A stretch of 64,000 nt of DNA, taken from Todiramphus chloris collaris. Taxonomy: Eukaryota > Chordata > Aves > Coraciiformes > Alcedinidae. Positions 10,451 to 23,400 of the stretch are shown here, one piece after another. A model generated the notes under the pieces. That model saw only the letters and a program-made list of their open reading frames with translations. It was not told where the DNA came from and searched no databases. The position numbers were made by a program, and so were the translations under genes. The DNA lies in the NCBI GenBank assembly GCA_025345505.1, contig JANVCC010000064.1, positions 751,759-815,758 of the forward strand, in the 5' to 3' direction. Position 1 is the stretch's first letter. Each line of letters starts with the position of its first letter.

Positions 10451-12934
10451 CGATCTGCAGGGTCCAAGTGGTCTTTTCCCCCATTCTTGGGGCCGTATCT
10501 GTATTTCCAGAGCTTTAAATGCTGTTTTACACCGACCTGTGCGTGCCTAATTTCACCCAAGGGCAGGAATGCGTCCTGCTCTTACTGCTCTCCCTTTTCT
10601 CCTGTTAACAAACGCAACTCCCACTGAGCCAACCTTAATGAAAATACAGAAATATTTTTCCAAAGCAGAGAGTTGGGAGTAAATTTAACCCCCTTGCCCT
10701 GCCTGACCCACTGTCAGCAGGTGGGCCAGTGCTGAGTCAGCTCCACGTGGTCCATCGACCCGTGAAAGATGCTTCTAATTTGGAAAGTAAATTTGTAATT
10801 GAGAAAAAGAAATCCTAGCTCAACTTCCCGGATGACTGAGGAAACGGCAGCCCAGAAACACAGAGATATTGGACTTTCCCATACTCTTTAAAGCCCACCA
10901 AAGTGAGGAGTAGCCCAGCCCAGCAGCTTCCACCATGGCTAAAGACAGAAAATGAAGCTAGCTCAAATAAAACCATCCAATGCCATTCTTCAACATGAAC
11001 AAGGACAGATCAGCACAGTTCTCTTTGCCACAGAGAAATAATAACACTCCTTAATTAGACCTGCAGGGTCCAGGTCCCTATTCAGGTGAGGCTGGGATGC
11101 AGTTGGTGGCAGTGGCTTTTCCTGCAGTGGAGCAGATGAGCATCATGGTGCCACCAGCCACCTTCCCCTCCACACACTGCCCTGCCAAAAAAAGATGGGT
11201 TTTTTTGAAATTGAAATTTTCTAAGGGAAAAAAACAATCTTCTACTGGGAAAAGGCAGAAGGGTGGGAGCATAAGGAGGTTTGCAGGCACCCAACATGGA
11301 AAAAGCAGAAGAGTTTTTGGGAGTGTTGCATCTTCATCCCACCAGCTCTGAGGGGTATTTTTTTTTTGCAAAATAATTGTAAAAAAAAATGCCAGTAATG
11401 GTTTTTCCTCAGGATTTGTAGCTGCGGAGGCCGTGTGGCTCCCACCAGCCTTGAGATGTTCCCACTATTCTCCCACTGGGATGTATCCGTAGCATCCCTC
11501 TGGGGAGCAAGCTGCATGTCATGGCAGAGCATGCTTCAGCTGGGTACAAAAGAGTTCAACCTTCCAACGACGCACAGATGTAACACCGAATAAAAAAGAG
11601 ATAGGATGGGCTTGATCCCAAAATTACAGTTTGGTTTTTTTTTTTTGCTTCTTAGCAAGACAGAACCATTTCAAGAAGTATCAGAAACATGATGGAGAGT
11701 TGTTTTTCTTGATACTTCATAACATTTTCACCTGTAGCATTTTGGCTGCTTTCTCTCTCTCTTTTTTTTTTTTTTTTATGGCTTACGAGTAAAAGAGGTT
11801 TTTATCGAAAATCTGTTTTTCAGGAACAAGAAAATCAATACAAATGTATCAGTTCAAGCCTTTGTTAAAGAACTGGGAAAAGGTCCCCCTGTGCAAAATA
11901 GAAAGCCGAAAAGTCTCATTCAGATTAGGAACCGAACTTATAAACGTCTCATTATGTGAGACAAATCCCACACTTAACGTGGACTTTTTTCTGCCTAAGA
12001 GTTTGTAAAGATCCTGGTGCCATCACAAGCGACTCATAAACCAAATCCAAAAAGGCTAAAATTATCAAGTAACTGGTTTGCAATGATTTATTTGCCCAAT
12101 TCCAGCCATAACCGAATTCCTGGGGCTTTGATAATCTCTTTAGCACCATCGGATTGGGCTTTGCGTGTGACAGTTTTATCCTTTCCCGTTCCCCTCCATC
12201 CTTTTGTTAACATTAAACAAAAAATAGGGAAGCAGTGTGACTGATCTGGCATTCTTCTCAGCAGCTCCTGCCATCCCAGTGTCAATGTTTCACCTTTGGG
12301 AAGGGCTCCAGAGAGCCAGGAGAGATGTGCATCCCTTGCATTGTATTGGACTCCTCGGGAGCTGTTGTAGCGATGGGGAGATGCACTTAGCTCCAGTAAA
12401 TCCAGCAGTTATTTAACCCTTATAAAGATCTATATATTTAATTTTCACCATCCTCTAGTCCAAGCTGGAATGTTAAAGGACAAAGTTGACTTCTGTATTT
12501 TAAATAGATTAATCTCATCTGCTTTTTGTTTTTCCTTCACAGAGTTTTTCACTTCTACTTCATTTTTTTTGGTCTTTTGTTTGTTTGTTTTCTGATGGAC
12601 GCATTCCAGCAGATCCAGGATGTGTTTGACTGTGCTCCTACCATATCAAAATCTTCACCACGCACAGATTTCAGCAAGTTGTGAAGGAAAGCAAGAGATG
12701 TTTTTAACTCTCTGCCTCTTCTCCGAATTTCCTGGAGCCTGAACTTCTCTCTGTCTCAACCATGTGATGTGGCTGAAGCCCAAAGCCTCTCTCTGAGTTG
12801 AGGGAGGAAGCCAGTGCAATGGCTGAAGTATCAGTGCACACCTCTGGAGATGTGGCCAAGCCTTTGCTCCAGCACAGCTTTTCTCTATGACCATCAAAAG
12901 CCTTGGACCTGCTCTTCTCAAAGGAGGTGGGAAG
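10451..12934. other. Non-coding stretch with a poly-T tract
   Basis: No gene is seen. It contains a T16 run at 11762-11777, short A/T runs around 11358-11390 and 11634-11647, and otherwise unique-looking sequence. Confidence 0.5.
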
Positions 12935-13166
12935 CTCCTGGTGCTCACATCTTGCTCCTGGTGCTTGCGTCTCAAGCCTGGTGCTTGTATCTCTCTCCTG
13001 TGCTTGCGTCTCCATCCCAGTGCTTGCATCTCACCATTGGCTCTCACTCCTGATGCTTGCATCTCACTCCTGGTGCTTACATCTTGACCCTGGTTCTTAC
13101 ATCTCACCCATGGTGCTTGCATCTCCCCCCTCATTCTTGTATCTCCATCCTGGTGCTTGTATTTTG
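12935..13166. repeat. 20-bp minisatellite, about 12 degenerate copies
   Basis: The unit is close to CTCCTGGTGCTTGCATCTCA. Copies begin at roughly 12935, 12955, 12975, 12995 (19 bp), 13014, 13034 (truncated to about 13 bp), 13047, 13067, 13087, 13107, 13127 and 13147. Divergence is moderate, so the array is not recent. Because 20 is not divisible by 3, the frames cycle every 60 bases. This produces a repetitive 159-codon minus-strand frame (12655-13134) that I regard as a by-product of the repeat, not a protein gene. Confidence 0.9.
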
Positions 13167-13649
13167 ACTATGTCACGGTGGACACAGACAGGTTTAGCAG
13201 GTAGATAGCTGCCCCAAGCCCCTGAGCCTAGAATCCACCACCCATCACGTGGAAAATACTAAGTGTTTGTAGCCTCCTTGTAGGAAGAGGCAAGTAACAT
13301 GAGATACATTGGTTTTTGTTCCTCCATCTGCCCCCATGACAGACTAGGGCTTCCTCAAGGACCATGTGGTTGGCGGATGATGTGGCTTAGATGGACATGG
13401 GACTATGCAGGTAGGAATTGGCAGGATCTGTCCCAGCACTCCTAGGGTGAGGGAAGAGGCCAACAGGGAAGAGAGGCAAAGTCACCCTGCTTCGAGTGAT
13501 GGTTTTTAGGTGAACACGCATAACTCAAAACATGATTCTGCTTTTCTACAAGGAAACTGCTCTGCTTGTCAACCCATAATATAGATTCAACTCCATGTTC
13601 ACCACCTCACTTTGTACCTCCACTGTGGCTCTATCAAGCAGGATAACAC
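13167..13649. other. Non-coding stretch, no gene seen
   Basis: Unique-looking sequence between the minisatellite and an AT-rich tract; nothing recognised. Confidence 0.5.
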
Positions 13650-13750
13650 AACACATAATGCATAATTATATATACTATATATTATATAATATAAATATAC
13701 AATATAAATATAAAAATATAAAAATAAAGATAATACAATAATAACAACAC
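13650..13750. repeat. AT-rich low-complexity tract
   Basis: Almost pure A/T made of imperfect ATATA, ATAAATATA and AATAATA blocks. It is a degenerate AT microsatellite rather than a clean single-unit array. Confidence 0.8.
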
Positions 13751-14009
13751 ATTTATTGCTGCAGCTACAGAGAGAAAGACCATTTCTCGGATGCTATAGG
13801 AGCCATACGTGGGTAGCACATATATGTCTCCAGAAGGCTTTTTTCAAGATCACTGCAGTAGAGCAAGTTCAGAAATTAGGGACGAGCAAAACAAGGGTGA
13901 AAAATGAGCTCCCCAAAACCCTTTGGCAACAAAGACCTCAACGGAAAGTAACATCTTGAGAACAAAATACATACAGTGTGGAGACAAATAGCTAATGGAC
14001 AATATATAG

Positions 14010-14085
14010 AGAATCATGGAATGGTTTGGATTGGAAGGGACCTTAAAGATTATCTCATTCCAACCTCCCTGCTGCAGCAGAAAGA
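14010..14085 (-). mobile_element. CR1 LINE 3'-end fragment
   Basis: It begins with 'AGAATCATGGAATGG' and continues 'TTGGATTGGAAGGGACCT...', the antisense form of the avian CR1 3' terminus. The element therefore runs on the minus strand with its 3' end at the left. Only about 75 bases remain, typical of 5'-truncated CR1 copies. No coding part is left. The family assignment comes from familiarity with the CR1 3' end, not a database search. Confidence 0.85.
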
Positions 14086-14569
14086 AAATCATCAGCATCA
14101 AGCTGTTCTTGTGAGATATTTGTCAACGCTAATGTTACATTTCTCAACCTGAGAAAAATAAACATCCCACCATGAAGTGGTGCTTCACCTTCAAAAACTT
14201 CCAGTCCAGGCTCCCAGGGGGCAAGGGAAGGTGCGTTTAGGGTTGAGGGTGGGTGGTCTCCATCTCTCGAGTCCTGGATGTCTCTGACTCTGCTGCAGGC
14301 TCTCTTGGTGCTGCTGTGGTCTTTCCCCTCCCTTCTCCTCCTCCACTTGCTCTTGCCCTCCCTAAATCAGTCTGTCCTGCATCCCATTGCCAGAGCTCCA
14401 CTGGCTTTTCAGATCCCAGCCTGAGTTGCGGGTGCTGGGATTTTGGGTCAGACACGTTCCAGGGAATAGCTCTAAGCCCCAAAGTGGAAAGAGAGCCCTT
14501 TTTTTTCCCTGCTAGCCAAAGACAAAAGTGCCCCTGCCTCTCTCCACTCCCTGCCAGTCTTACCCGTCA

Positions 14570-15115
14570 TCCCAATTAAAGGGCATCCACTGGATGAGAA
14601 AACCTCCCTGGCGTTAATCACGGCGGTAACAACCTGCAGCCGCCAGAGCCGCGTAATAAGGTCACATCCAGGCAGCAGAGTAACCCACTCCTCCTGTCAC
14701 CTCTCGTCAGCCCTTTCTCCCCACATGCCCTTTAATTAAGGGTCGCTAAAGACTTTCACTGCTTGGAAACAATCCCGAGCCTGGGTTTATATCTGCAGCT
14801 GAAGGCATGGGCATGGATTTTTGCAGCGAGGAGAAGGAGCGAGGGTCTAAAAATGATGCTCCATTAATGGACATTAATGGACACTAAAATGAAAATAAAC
14901 CCTCCCAGGCTCTCCCATCAGCTCCGTGTCCTTTCAGTGCTGCCTGTCTTTGGATAAATAAAATATCAGGCTCAGCCCTGCAGACGGAGCCAGGAGAGGC
15001 AGAGCCACTGCCGGGGTCAATTCCCAGCCCTCCCCTTCCCTGCGTGCTCAGCTGCCTTCCAGATGCTGACTAATCCATTCATTATTAGCTAATAACGAGT
15101 GATGCCCATTAATGG
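14570..15115. promoter_or_regulatory. Candidate conserved non-coding region
   Basis: CpG-containing patches (GGCGTTAATCACGGCGGTAA around 14610) alternate with TTTAATTAAGGG (about 14731). A 14-base perfect palindrome, TTATTAGCTAATAA, lies at 15082-15095. There are no repeats, and the patch is richer in homeodomain-like cores than its surroundings. Regulatory function is inferred only. Confidence 0.25.
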
Positions 15116-15732
15116 TGGAGACTGTGTCTTCCTCTGCTTTGTGCAATGCCAAACACTGCCAGTACATGATGAGTAAATAAGGTTGTAAATAAGACTCGTG
15201 GGTCTGTGTGGGACAGGGATGCATCTACCACCCATCCTGCTTTTGGGTATATATGTAGTTCTCCTTTCCACGTGTACCTTCAAACACTGTGTCATGGTCA
15301 AAGCTGCTGCAAAGCTGTCATGGAGGAAGCCAAAGCCTTTGGAAAACTGGGATTCCCCCTCCTGATGGCTGAGAAATATTTGGACACATAAAGAGCAGCC
15401 TTGTATTCAAAGGGGACGAAATTGTGGTGGAGGCTTCCTACCTCCATGAAGAACCAATGAGCTCATTAACAGGTGATGGAGATGAGGGTGGGGATGGGAT
15501 GTCTGATTATGGGGCACTATTCATCTACCTAGAATAAAATCTCTGGACCTTACAACAGTCCTGGGTGGGAAAGGAGATGTGCCATCTCATGGGACACACC
15601 TCACTGTTCTGGGCTTTTAGACCCGGTGACCAATTCCAATCTGATTACACAAGCAATGTTACAACAGCTGTGTGGAGTGGAAGGTTGCAGCACAAGCCCA
15701 ACCCCTACTAGACACTTGAGACTTCCCACCAC
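15116..15732. other. Non-coding stretch, no gene seen
   Basis: No recognisable gene or repeat before the CR1 that begins near 15733. Confidence 0.5.
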
Positions 15733-16404
15733 AGAGGCACAAAATGTTAAGGGTTGGAAGGGAGCTTGCAAGATCACCTAGGCCACCCCCTCGCCAGAGC
15801 AGGACCACATTGAGCAGGTCACACAGAATGCATCCAGGTGGGTTTAAACTGTCTCCAGAGGAGACTCCACAACCCCTCTGGGCAGCCTGCTCCAGGGCTC
15901 CATGATCCTCACAGTGAAAACGTTTTTCCTTATGTTTCTGTGGAACCTCTTATGCTCCAGCTTACACCTTTGCCCCTTGTCCTATCATTGGACATAACTG
16001 AGCAGAGCCTGGCTCCATCCTCCTGACACTCGCCCTTCCCATGTTTATAAACATTACTGAGGTGACCCCTCAGTCTGCTCTTCTCCAAGCTAAAGACACC
16101 CAGCTCCCTCAGCCTTTCCTCAGCAGGGAGATGCTCCACTCCCTTCATCACCTTTGTGACTCTGCTGGACTCTTCCGACCAGTTCCCTGTCCTTCTTGAA
16201 CCGAGGGGCCCAGGACTGAACACAGTATTCCAGGACAGATTAGAGGGGGAGGAGAACCTCTCTCCACCTACCAACCACAGCCCTTCTCATCCACCCCAGG
16301 AAGCCATTGGCCTTCTTGGCCACGAGGGTGCATTGTTGGCTCGTGGTCACCCGGCTGTCCATCAGGACCCCCAGGTTCCTTTCCCCCATGCTACTCTCTA
16401 ACAA

Positions 16405-16442
<38 letters not shown>

Positions 16443-16665
16443 TGTTATTCTTTCCCAGATGCAAGACTACACTTTCCCCTGTTGTTTTTCATTTGACTTC
16501 TCCCTGCCCAACTCTCCAGCCTGTCCAGGTCTCACTGGATGGCAGCTCAGCCACTCCTTGCTGACAGTGCACTCTGTTCCCTCATCCAGGTCATTGATGA
16601 ATATATTGAATAGTACTGGCACCTTGGCCACAGGCAAGCTCCTAGACCTGCTCAAACCTCCTTAA
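15733..16665 (-). mobile_element. CR1 LINE, 5'-truncated, reverse-transcriptase 3' part plus 3' UTR
   Basis: CR1 encodes an endonuclease/reverse transcriptase that copies its own RNA into the genome. Read on the minus strand, 16655-16560 encodes a reverse-transcriptase segment with VLFNIFINDLDEGTECT. Next come a DRLESW-like thumb segment, 'NLGVLMDSRVTTSQQCTLVA' with KKANGFLG (about 16375-16300), and '[19 protein letters not shown]' (about 16120-16060). All are typical of avian CR1 ORF2 C-termini. The 3' UTR ends near 15733-15760 with a degraded GGTTGGAAGGGA block. Between ECTVSK and the DRLESW segment the FADD catalytic box is absent, implying an internal deletion. A (TA)n tract interrupts the frame at 16406-16440. 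The element is dead: truncated, frameshifted and interrupted. Confidence 0.9.
16406..16440. repeat. (TA)n microsatellite inside CR1
   Basis: A perfect alternating TA run of 35 bases sits within the CR1 coding remnant, between the segments encoding a LHLGK-like and an LESSMGERNLG-like peptide. It probably expanded after insertion. Confidence 0.95.
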
Positions 16666-17372
16666 ACAACCATAACCCCAAGTACATCAAAAATCTGGGG
16701 GCTTTGGTTATCGAACGATGACTGGAGGTTCACGGCTGGTTGCTCGCAGGGACCACAAGCTGGGACAGGCATTCTGGGGCTGGTGGCATCTAGCAGGGGA
16801 AATACTCACATCCAGGAGCTCCATGGGCTCCTCAGCTACCAGCAGGAGTCACCTGAGTTAAAGCAGCTGGAAAATGGAGTGAGCTTGATGGAGAGACAGG
16901 TCTGCAGATGAACATCTTGGGCCCCCTCTAACCGCCAAGCTGCGAGCGAAACAGATGGCTCGGTGTTAAATGTGAATTGCAAACCTCAGAAATAAGAATG
17001 GAGCTTGTGCCCTTTCCTGCACCTTTATGATATATAAAGATACAGAAAGCGGTTTTATTTCTTTCAGAGAAAAAAAAAATGTTGGGTTTGTTTTGGGTTT
17101 TTTTATGTGGTTTGGGGTGACGGGTTTTTTTTCTTGCGTTAAGGAAAATAAGGCAGATTTTTGCCTGTCAGGAGCTTGGGGATCTCAGATGCTTTTTGGG
17201 GGTATTTCATCTCTGGGAAGGGGCAAAGCTTAGGACAATAAACTGAAAGTGCAATGCAATTAATGGCATGAAATACGGAAATTTTACACGCTGGGGACTC
17301 CAGGGTCCCTTGTCCATTTTATAGACATGTAAAGTCCTTCAGAAGAGCAAGGGACAAACAGGAGGATCTAGT
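16666..17372. other. Non-coding stretch, no gene seen
   Basis: Unique-looking sequence between two CR1 fragments; T-runs near 17095-17135. Confidence 0.5.
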
Positions 17373-17475
17373 CTTTGGCACCCTGCTCTAGGTGACACTG
17401 CTTTAGCAAGGGGGATGGACTAGATGATCCTCAGAGATCCCTTCCAAGCCCCACCATGCTGGGATTCTGGGATCT
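17373..17475 (+). mobile_element. CR1 LINE 3'-end fragment, sense orientation
   Basis: It reads 'GGTGACACTGCTTTAGCAAG', then TGGACTAGATGATCCTCAG, CCCTTCCAAGCCCC and GGGATTCTGGGATCT. This is the sense 3' terminus of an avian CR1; the usual ATTCTATGATTCTATGA tail is diverged to GGGATTCTGGGAT. The orientation is opposite to the other short CR1 ends in the window. Confidence 0.85.
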
Positions 17476-20400
17476 AAGAAGCCCATTCTCCACCCTGGCA
17501 AGCCCAAACCGGGACCGGAGCAGGGAAAAGCCATCTGCATCTCCCAGAGAGCTCTGCAAAGCCCGTTTGTAGAGAAATGGCCATGAGGGCTCTTTCCTCC
17601 TTCAGACGGGGATTACGACGTAATTAAGGTGGCATGTCAGAATAATTACCTCTCCTAGACAGGGAGCTTGTCCCTGGCTCCAATTTATTCTCCTGGAGTG
17701 GAATTAGCCGGGAATTCATTTGTGAAGGGCTGTGTTTTCATTCGGGTTGGCTTCAAATGAGCCAGTGGAGAGGCAAAAACATCCCTTCAGCCCTGCTTGC
17801 TCCTTCTTTCTCAGCAGGTTTCTTCCCTATAACAGTCCCTTGATGTCATACCCCAATAACAACCCAGTCAGTGGCTTTAAATACAGGTGGGACAATTAAA
17901 CAGAAATATAAGATCGTGGTTGCTCCATACAATGGGGCATTTAAATATCTTTTGTTAACGTAACGACCGCTATTCAGACACAGACAAGAAAAGAGCGTGC
18001 GTCTTTTGGGAAAATAAATCTCGCACTGCTTTTATTTCCACCCCCTCCCCATATTATTCAGATTGCAACAAGGACCAGCTGAAGGATTTGCAGCTGAGGC
18101 TGCGGCTGGAGCAGCAGGAGTTGTGCCTGGCAGGTTCCGAGTGAGGTGCCGGCTGCGAGAGAAAATCAACAGCGTTGTAAGCAAAGAGGCAAAACCCCAT
18201 CGTAGCTGAGCCCAAAGTGGCAATTGCTGCTTGCAGTCAGTGAAACTGAGCAGTTTGGTTTGGTTTTGTCAATTAATTAAGCTTCTGGTTCACCTTTTAA
18301 AGGAATGGAGGAGGGGGATAAAAAGGCTTCTTAGGAGCTTTCGAAAATACCGCAGCAAAATGTTTTGGCACTTCTGAAACAAAGCCTTTCACTTCAGAGA
18401 TACCAGGATGAAACATCTCAGCATTTTTCAAAGGTTTTCTGCTATTTAATTCTTTTTTAACCTGAAATTATTCACCTCATTAACATAATCCTGAATTCGC
18501 ACTGCTCTGGTCCTCCTCAAACATCATTTCCAGCAGATTCACAAACTGATCAAAAAACCCCTTCGCAGTGTATTGACTTAAGGCTGTAATTTTGCCCATA
18601 TTCACACTTTATTTCTAACTCCTAACTCTCTGATCAGTAAATACATCTATCAGACGGTGGTGAGCTCCATGAGAAACCCATCTTCAGTTCCCAAGATGCC
18701 CAGGAGAAGGTTTCAGGAGCCTCCAGGCAGCTGGCAGCCCCAGGAAGGATGGGGCTGAGGTAGGAATGCTCAGCTCCTCTACAGTGCTATAAATATAAAT
18801 ATGGGTGTGTGGCACTTGGGTTATTGAGATAAATTTGGAAGATGTTTTGCTGGGTTTATATAACACAAAGGTGACATGTGTTTACTTCTATCTGTCTCTG
18901 CTATAAATGTATATAGATATGGTCCATCTCAGTTTGGGCACATCCTCATCGCTACCTATGCATTCCTATAAATAGTGCATCCCTCAATGTCTCTGTGGCC
19001 CCAGTGAATGTCTGTACCCACAGCTGGGTGCATTCCTTCGGCCACCACATTCACATCCCTTCGTATTTGGATGTGCCTTTGGTAAGAGGAGCCTGGCTTG
19101 AGAAACTTGTAGGTCTCCATAAATCTCCATTTCTGTGTGCGTGGAAAGGCAGATTTGTCCATCCCAAACCCAGGAGCATAATAAAATACCACGATACCGG
19201 GGTCTGGAGGACTTTCTTCTCTTCTTCAGTTGATTTCATCAGAAATGTGTTGAAGAAGCAACAAGAATGCAGGCAAGAGTCTTGCAGTGTAAAAGGACTG
19301 ATGCAAACTGGGTGCTGCTGGTATGGCAGTGGGGTGTTCGGAGATGGCATAGGGTGATGCTCAACCCTACCTGGCATCCTGGGAGTTTGCAGTGGGGTAG
19401 GCAGGTCACCAAGGGGGTCTTTTCAGGTGTGGGTTTGTACACATCCCTCTTCTTCTGGACTACCGCAGTGCTAACTGGTGTAATGGGTCACCTTGTGCTA
19501 TTTATGGGTCTCACCTGGGTGCTTTGGGATCACCCTACCCTGGGTCCTGGCATTAGAAGAGAAGGGATACGACAGCTCAGTGCCCATTATGAAATAAGCT
19601 TAAGGCATCTTGTTAGCTGAAGGGCTGAATTCTCATTTATACTCCAGCCTCTCCAGGCTGCAAACACAGCTCCTGGAGCCCTTTTATGTTCTGAGCAGCT
19701 CAAGTGTAAATTAAAATCAGACCCTCCAGTGCCATTTCTTTTCTTCCAAAGAGAAAAAAAATCTCTTTGACTACAGGGAGTGAAGTGGGTTAGGATGGTT
19801 TGGGGTTGACTGAAATCTCCTCAACACCGAGGTGGGTGATGGACGTCCTTCATCTGAGAGTGAAAGTGTTTAAACTCCTTTCTGAGGTGAGGGTAGTTTG
19901 CAAACTGAGGCACAGCATCCATGGAAGAGAGAAGATTCTTGCCCCATCATGCCTGTATAAGAGCAAAGAGTTTTTCCCAGTTTCCCTCTCATCACAGGTC
20001 TCTGAAGATGGTCAAGGTCAAGGAACTCTTCTTGACTTCACTCACAGAGGAATGACATTGCAGAGACATGCCCAGCAGACAGCTGATTTTGCTGCAATAA
20101 TCTTCCTGAAGTTTGTGCTCCACTGCTGTAAAAGAGGACACGGTGGTTTGAGAGTAACGAAATAAATCTGGGTGCACTGGTAATTGCATAGGCTATGTCT
20201 CCTGCCGTTGGGGTGAAAAGGTTTCCAGGGACAGCAGTGGTGAAAAGGAGAGGGATCCATCTGTAGTGTACATACCTGGGAATGGTATTAATTAGTACAA
20301 AAAAGAGGGGGAGGAAAGAGTGATTTGTCTGTGATGCACACAGAGATGTTCATCTTCTATGGAGCAGGTAGTGAGCCCGTACCAAATTAATACCTGGGGC

Positions 20401-23400
20401 TGGACCGTGGTCATACGAGGTGATGAGGACGTGTTGATGCCTGGGAATGAGGATTTTGGAGAAGGAGTTGTCAAGACTCACCAGAATCTTCAGAAACTAT
20501 CGGTTAGGTCACTCTGACCCTACTGATGACAATGACGATAATGAGGGTGCCCATTCCACTCCTAGCAATCTCCCCACCACAGCTCCTGGCCTCTGGGTGA
20601 CTCCAGACACCTGCTCTGGTTCTGGGGACACCAAAGCAGTCTGTCCCTGACATCTCTGCTCCTGTCACACGGCGCTGACGGAACAATGGGATGAGACACG
20701 CTTGCTGATTCATTGCCTCTCCTGGCGACGTCGAACAACCCTCTTAGGAGCTTCCCTGAGCACTTAATCAGAGAAGAGCTTATCTGTGGCATCTTAAGGA
20801 CTTCTCAGGTGAGACGAGTCCTTCCCTGAATAAAGAAGTGAGCTAACATACAGGTGGAGAGAAGGCAAGATATTTTTTGACACCGCAGCTCTTAACATCT
20901 GATTGCAGCCTATTCCCGTGACGGATGCATGGAGAGGTGATGCCGGCTCTGGTGCACAACCTATTTGCTGTCTTTTCACTGGTCTCATTTCACTGAAGCT
21001 TGAACAGCCTCCAGCCTCATGCAAATGATCCTCGCAAGGTGAGACAGGGTCCTCCTCGCTACAGGGACTGCATAGGGAGATGTTAAGTGACTTGGCAGGA
21101 GCTGCAATTGATCTGATTCTGATTTCCCAACAGAAATCACCCCAATTACTTGCCTAAATCATCACGGAAAAGCTCTGACCTCCATATTCTTCCTTTACAC
21201 CAAGGAGAAGATGCCGGAGGAAGCTGAAATTCAGATTCCTCCCTTTTGAATCACATCTGCTGCCATCGCTTGTGTTACGGCAGCTTGCAGAGCCCGGTGG
21301 AACAGGCACCCTGTGTGCTGGATGCTACCCACATCCAGCCCTTCAGTTATTATTATTGCTATTGTTACGGAATAAATCATTCCTTAAGCTTCTCTCTTTC
21401 ATTGCAAATTGTCCATGAAACACTTGCAATCTCTGCAGAGAGACACCCGGGTTGACAGACTAAATCAGATCAGTAATCAAATCCAGATCCCATCTCCTGC
21501 TACCTGGTATGAGTTATTAGGATTGGAAGGTGCTGAAGGAAAAAGCAAGAATCTCTGCAGGAGAATAAAAAAAAGAAATGTGTAGGAAAGGTTTTTCTCT
21601 GCTTAGATCTGACCTAGAATGATCTGGAGCTGTCTCATATATGTTATTTATCCTTTGATTTCTAGGTATTTGAGGCCTGGGTCTTAACAGCAGTTACTCC
21701 TGATGTTTGCAGCAACCAGGTCAAGGAGCTTCACCGGTTACCAACACAAAACAGATAAGAAGCAGAGGGACCAGGGTGGGTAGGGCCAACAAGAATGGAG
21801 GCAGATCCTTAAGTTACTCCTAAACCCAGTCGAAAACTATTTGGAGTCATAATTGTGCCAAAACCAGGTTTTAACGACACGCCAACCTCGACCTGAACGA
21901 AGTCCTACACCTGGCTGACAGGATATGGCCCATATGCCCCACTGGAGGCATCAAGAAGTGAAAATTTGCCCTCAGTCAGTAAGAGCTCCACAGTTTTTCA
22001 CTTCATATTGTTTTCCTTGTGATTTAGGCACAGATCTTCTGATAAAAGCTGTCTCCCTGCACTGCCCCATGCCAGGGTCAATACTGAGTCACTGTCTCTA
22101 AGATCTGGACTCTTCGTAGACACAGGTGAAGCTGGGGGCTCAAAACTGCACGTGCACTTTCTTCTAGGGCTTTCTGGCTCAAAATCTGCCCATCCAGAGA
22201 AATCAGATGTTTTTGCAGAGGATGGGGAGAGGGTGGCTCATGTTGCACCCTTGCAACCCCTTTTTAATTATTCGCTTGCACCAGAAAATGATGTCTTCCT
22301 CATCTGCAGGTGAAGATTCAAGGTTTGGTTTTCTATAATGTTTGGTTTTCTCTAGTTTATTTTTCCCTATTCCCCTGGTGCTTTGCTTGGCAGAGAAACC
22401 CGTGCAGCCTGGGCTAGCAGCTCCCACTTTCTTAAGCTCCAAGAGGCAGCCAGCTCCAGAGGAAGCAAATTGGAGGATGGAATTTATTTTATACCATTTC
22501 AATTAAGTGACAAGGAAGGAGACGGATGCCTCATGACACAGAATAAAATCCAAACAAGCTTGAAGCTGCTGTCCCTCCGCCCTGGCCTCGGTTTCACGTT
22601 TGTTTCTACCCACGACTGAGCGCCAGAGCATCAGCAAAGGCTTAGTAAAGCCCTTTCACCACAGAACAAAAAAAGTGGTTCAAAAGTGGAGGAGAGAAAG
22701 CAAGCACCCGGTTTCTCCTTGCTGGAGAACCATAAGCACTCATCGATGGGTTTGATCCCTGCTCTGGAGGAGAGATTTCCACCCTCTGCATCCGCGCTGC
22801 CTCCCAGCGCCTTCCCCACTCCAGCACTTCCCCGGGGACTGTGTCTAAATGGGATTTGAACTCCCCCATCCTTATCGCAGGCTGGCGACAGCTGACCGAA
22901 GCCTGAGGCTTATTCTTTCTGACTCTTGAAAAAGCATGTATACACACATATATCTCCTCTTTTGCAGCTGCTGGAGCATTGGCTTTATCCTCTCCCATTT
23001 GCACTTTCTCCCAGGTTTTTTTTTGCATTGCATGGTGAGGAGCGTGCAGGTTTTCAAGCACTGCAACCCCATCTGCAGGAATAAACCTCGCAGGGATCGC
23101 CTCTGGAGTTAGTCCAGGGCTTGGCAGGGGGAGGATTTAACAGTGCCAGGGTCGGGGCGCAGCCACCCCGAAGTTGTATCCGAGTACTTACAAGGGACAT
23201 ATATTTCTCGCTCTATAAGATTATGTCTGAACAGTGGGATACAGCCTATAAAAGGAAAAACTCCTGACTTGCCCTATGAAGTCCTTACCCAGATGAAAAA
23301 AAAAAAAATCCCACTCTTCTTCTTCTCTCTGCTGGTAATTAAAATCACCAGCTTCATGTTTCGAAGCCCTGGATTCAGGTTCCCAGCATTATTCGGCAGG

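Noticed and set aside
12655..13134. 159-codon repetitive minus-strand frame with Arg-Glu-Met-Gln-Ala-type repeats
   Set aside because: Explained by the 20-bp minisatellite cycling through three frames every 60 bases.
21515..21545. GGATTGGAAGGTGCTGAAGG, similar to the antisense CR1 3' end
   Set aside because: The match is short and lacks the flanking ATCATAGAAT and GGGACCT blocks.
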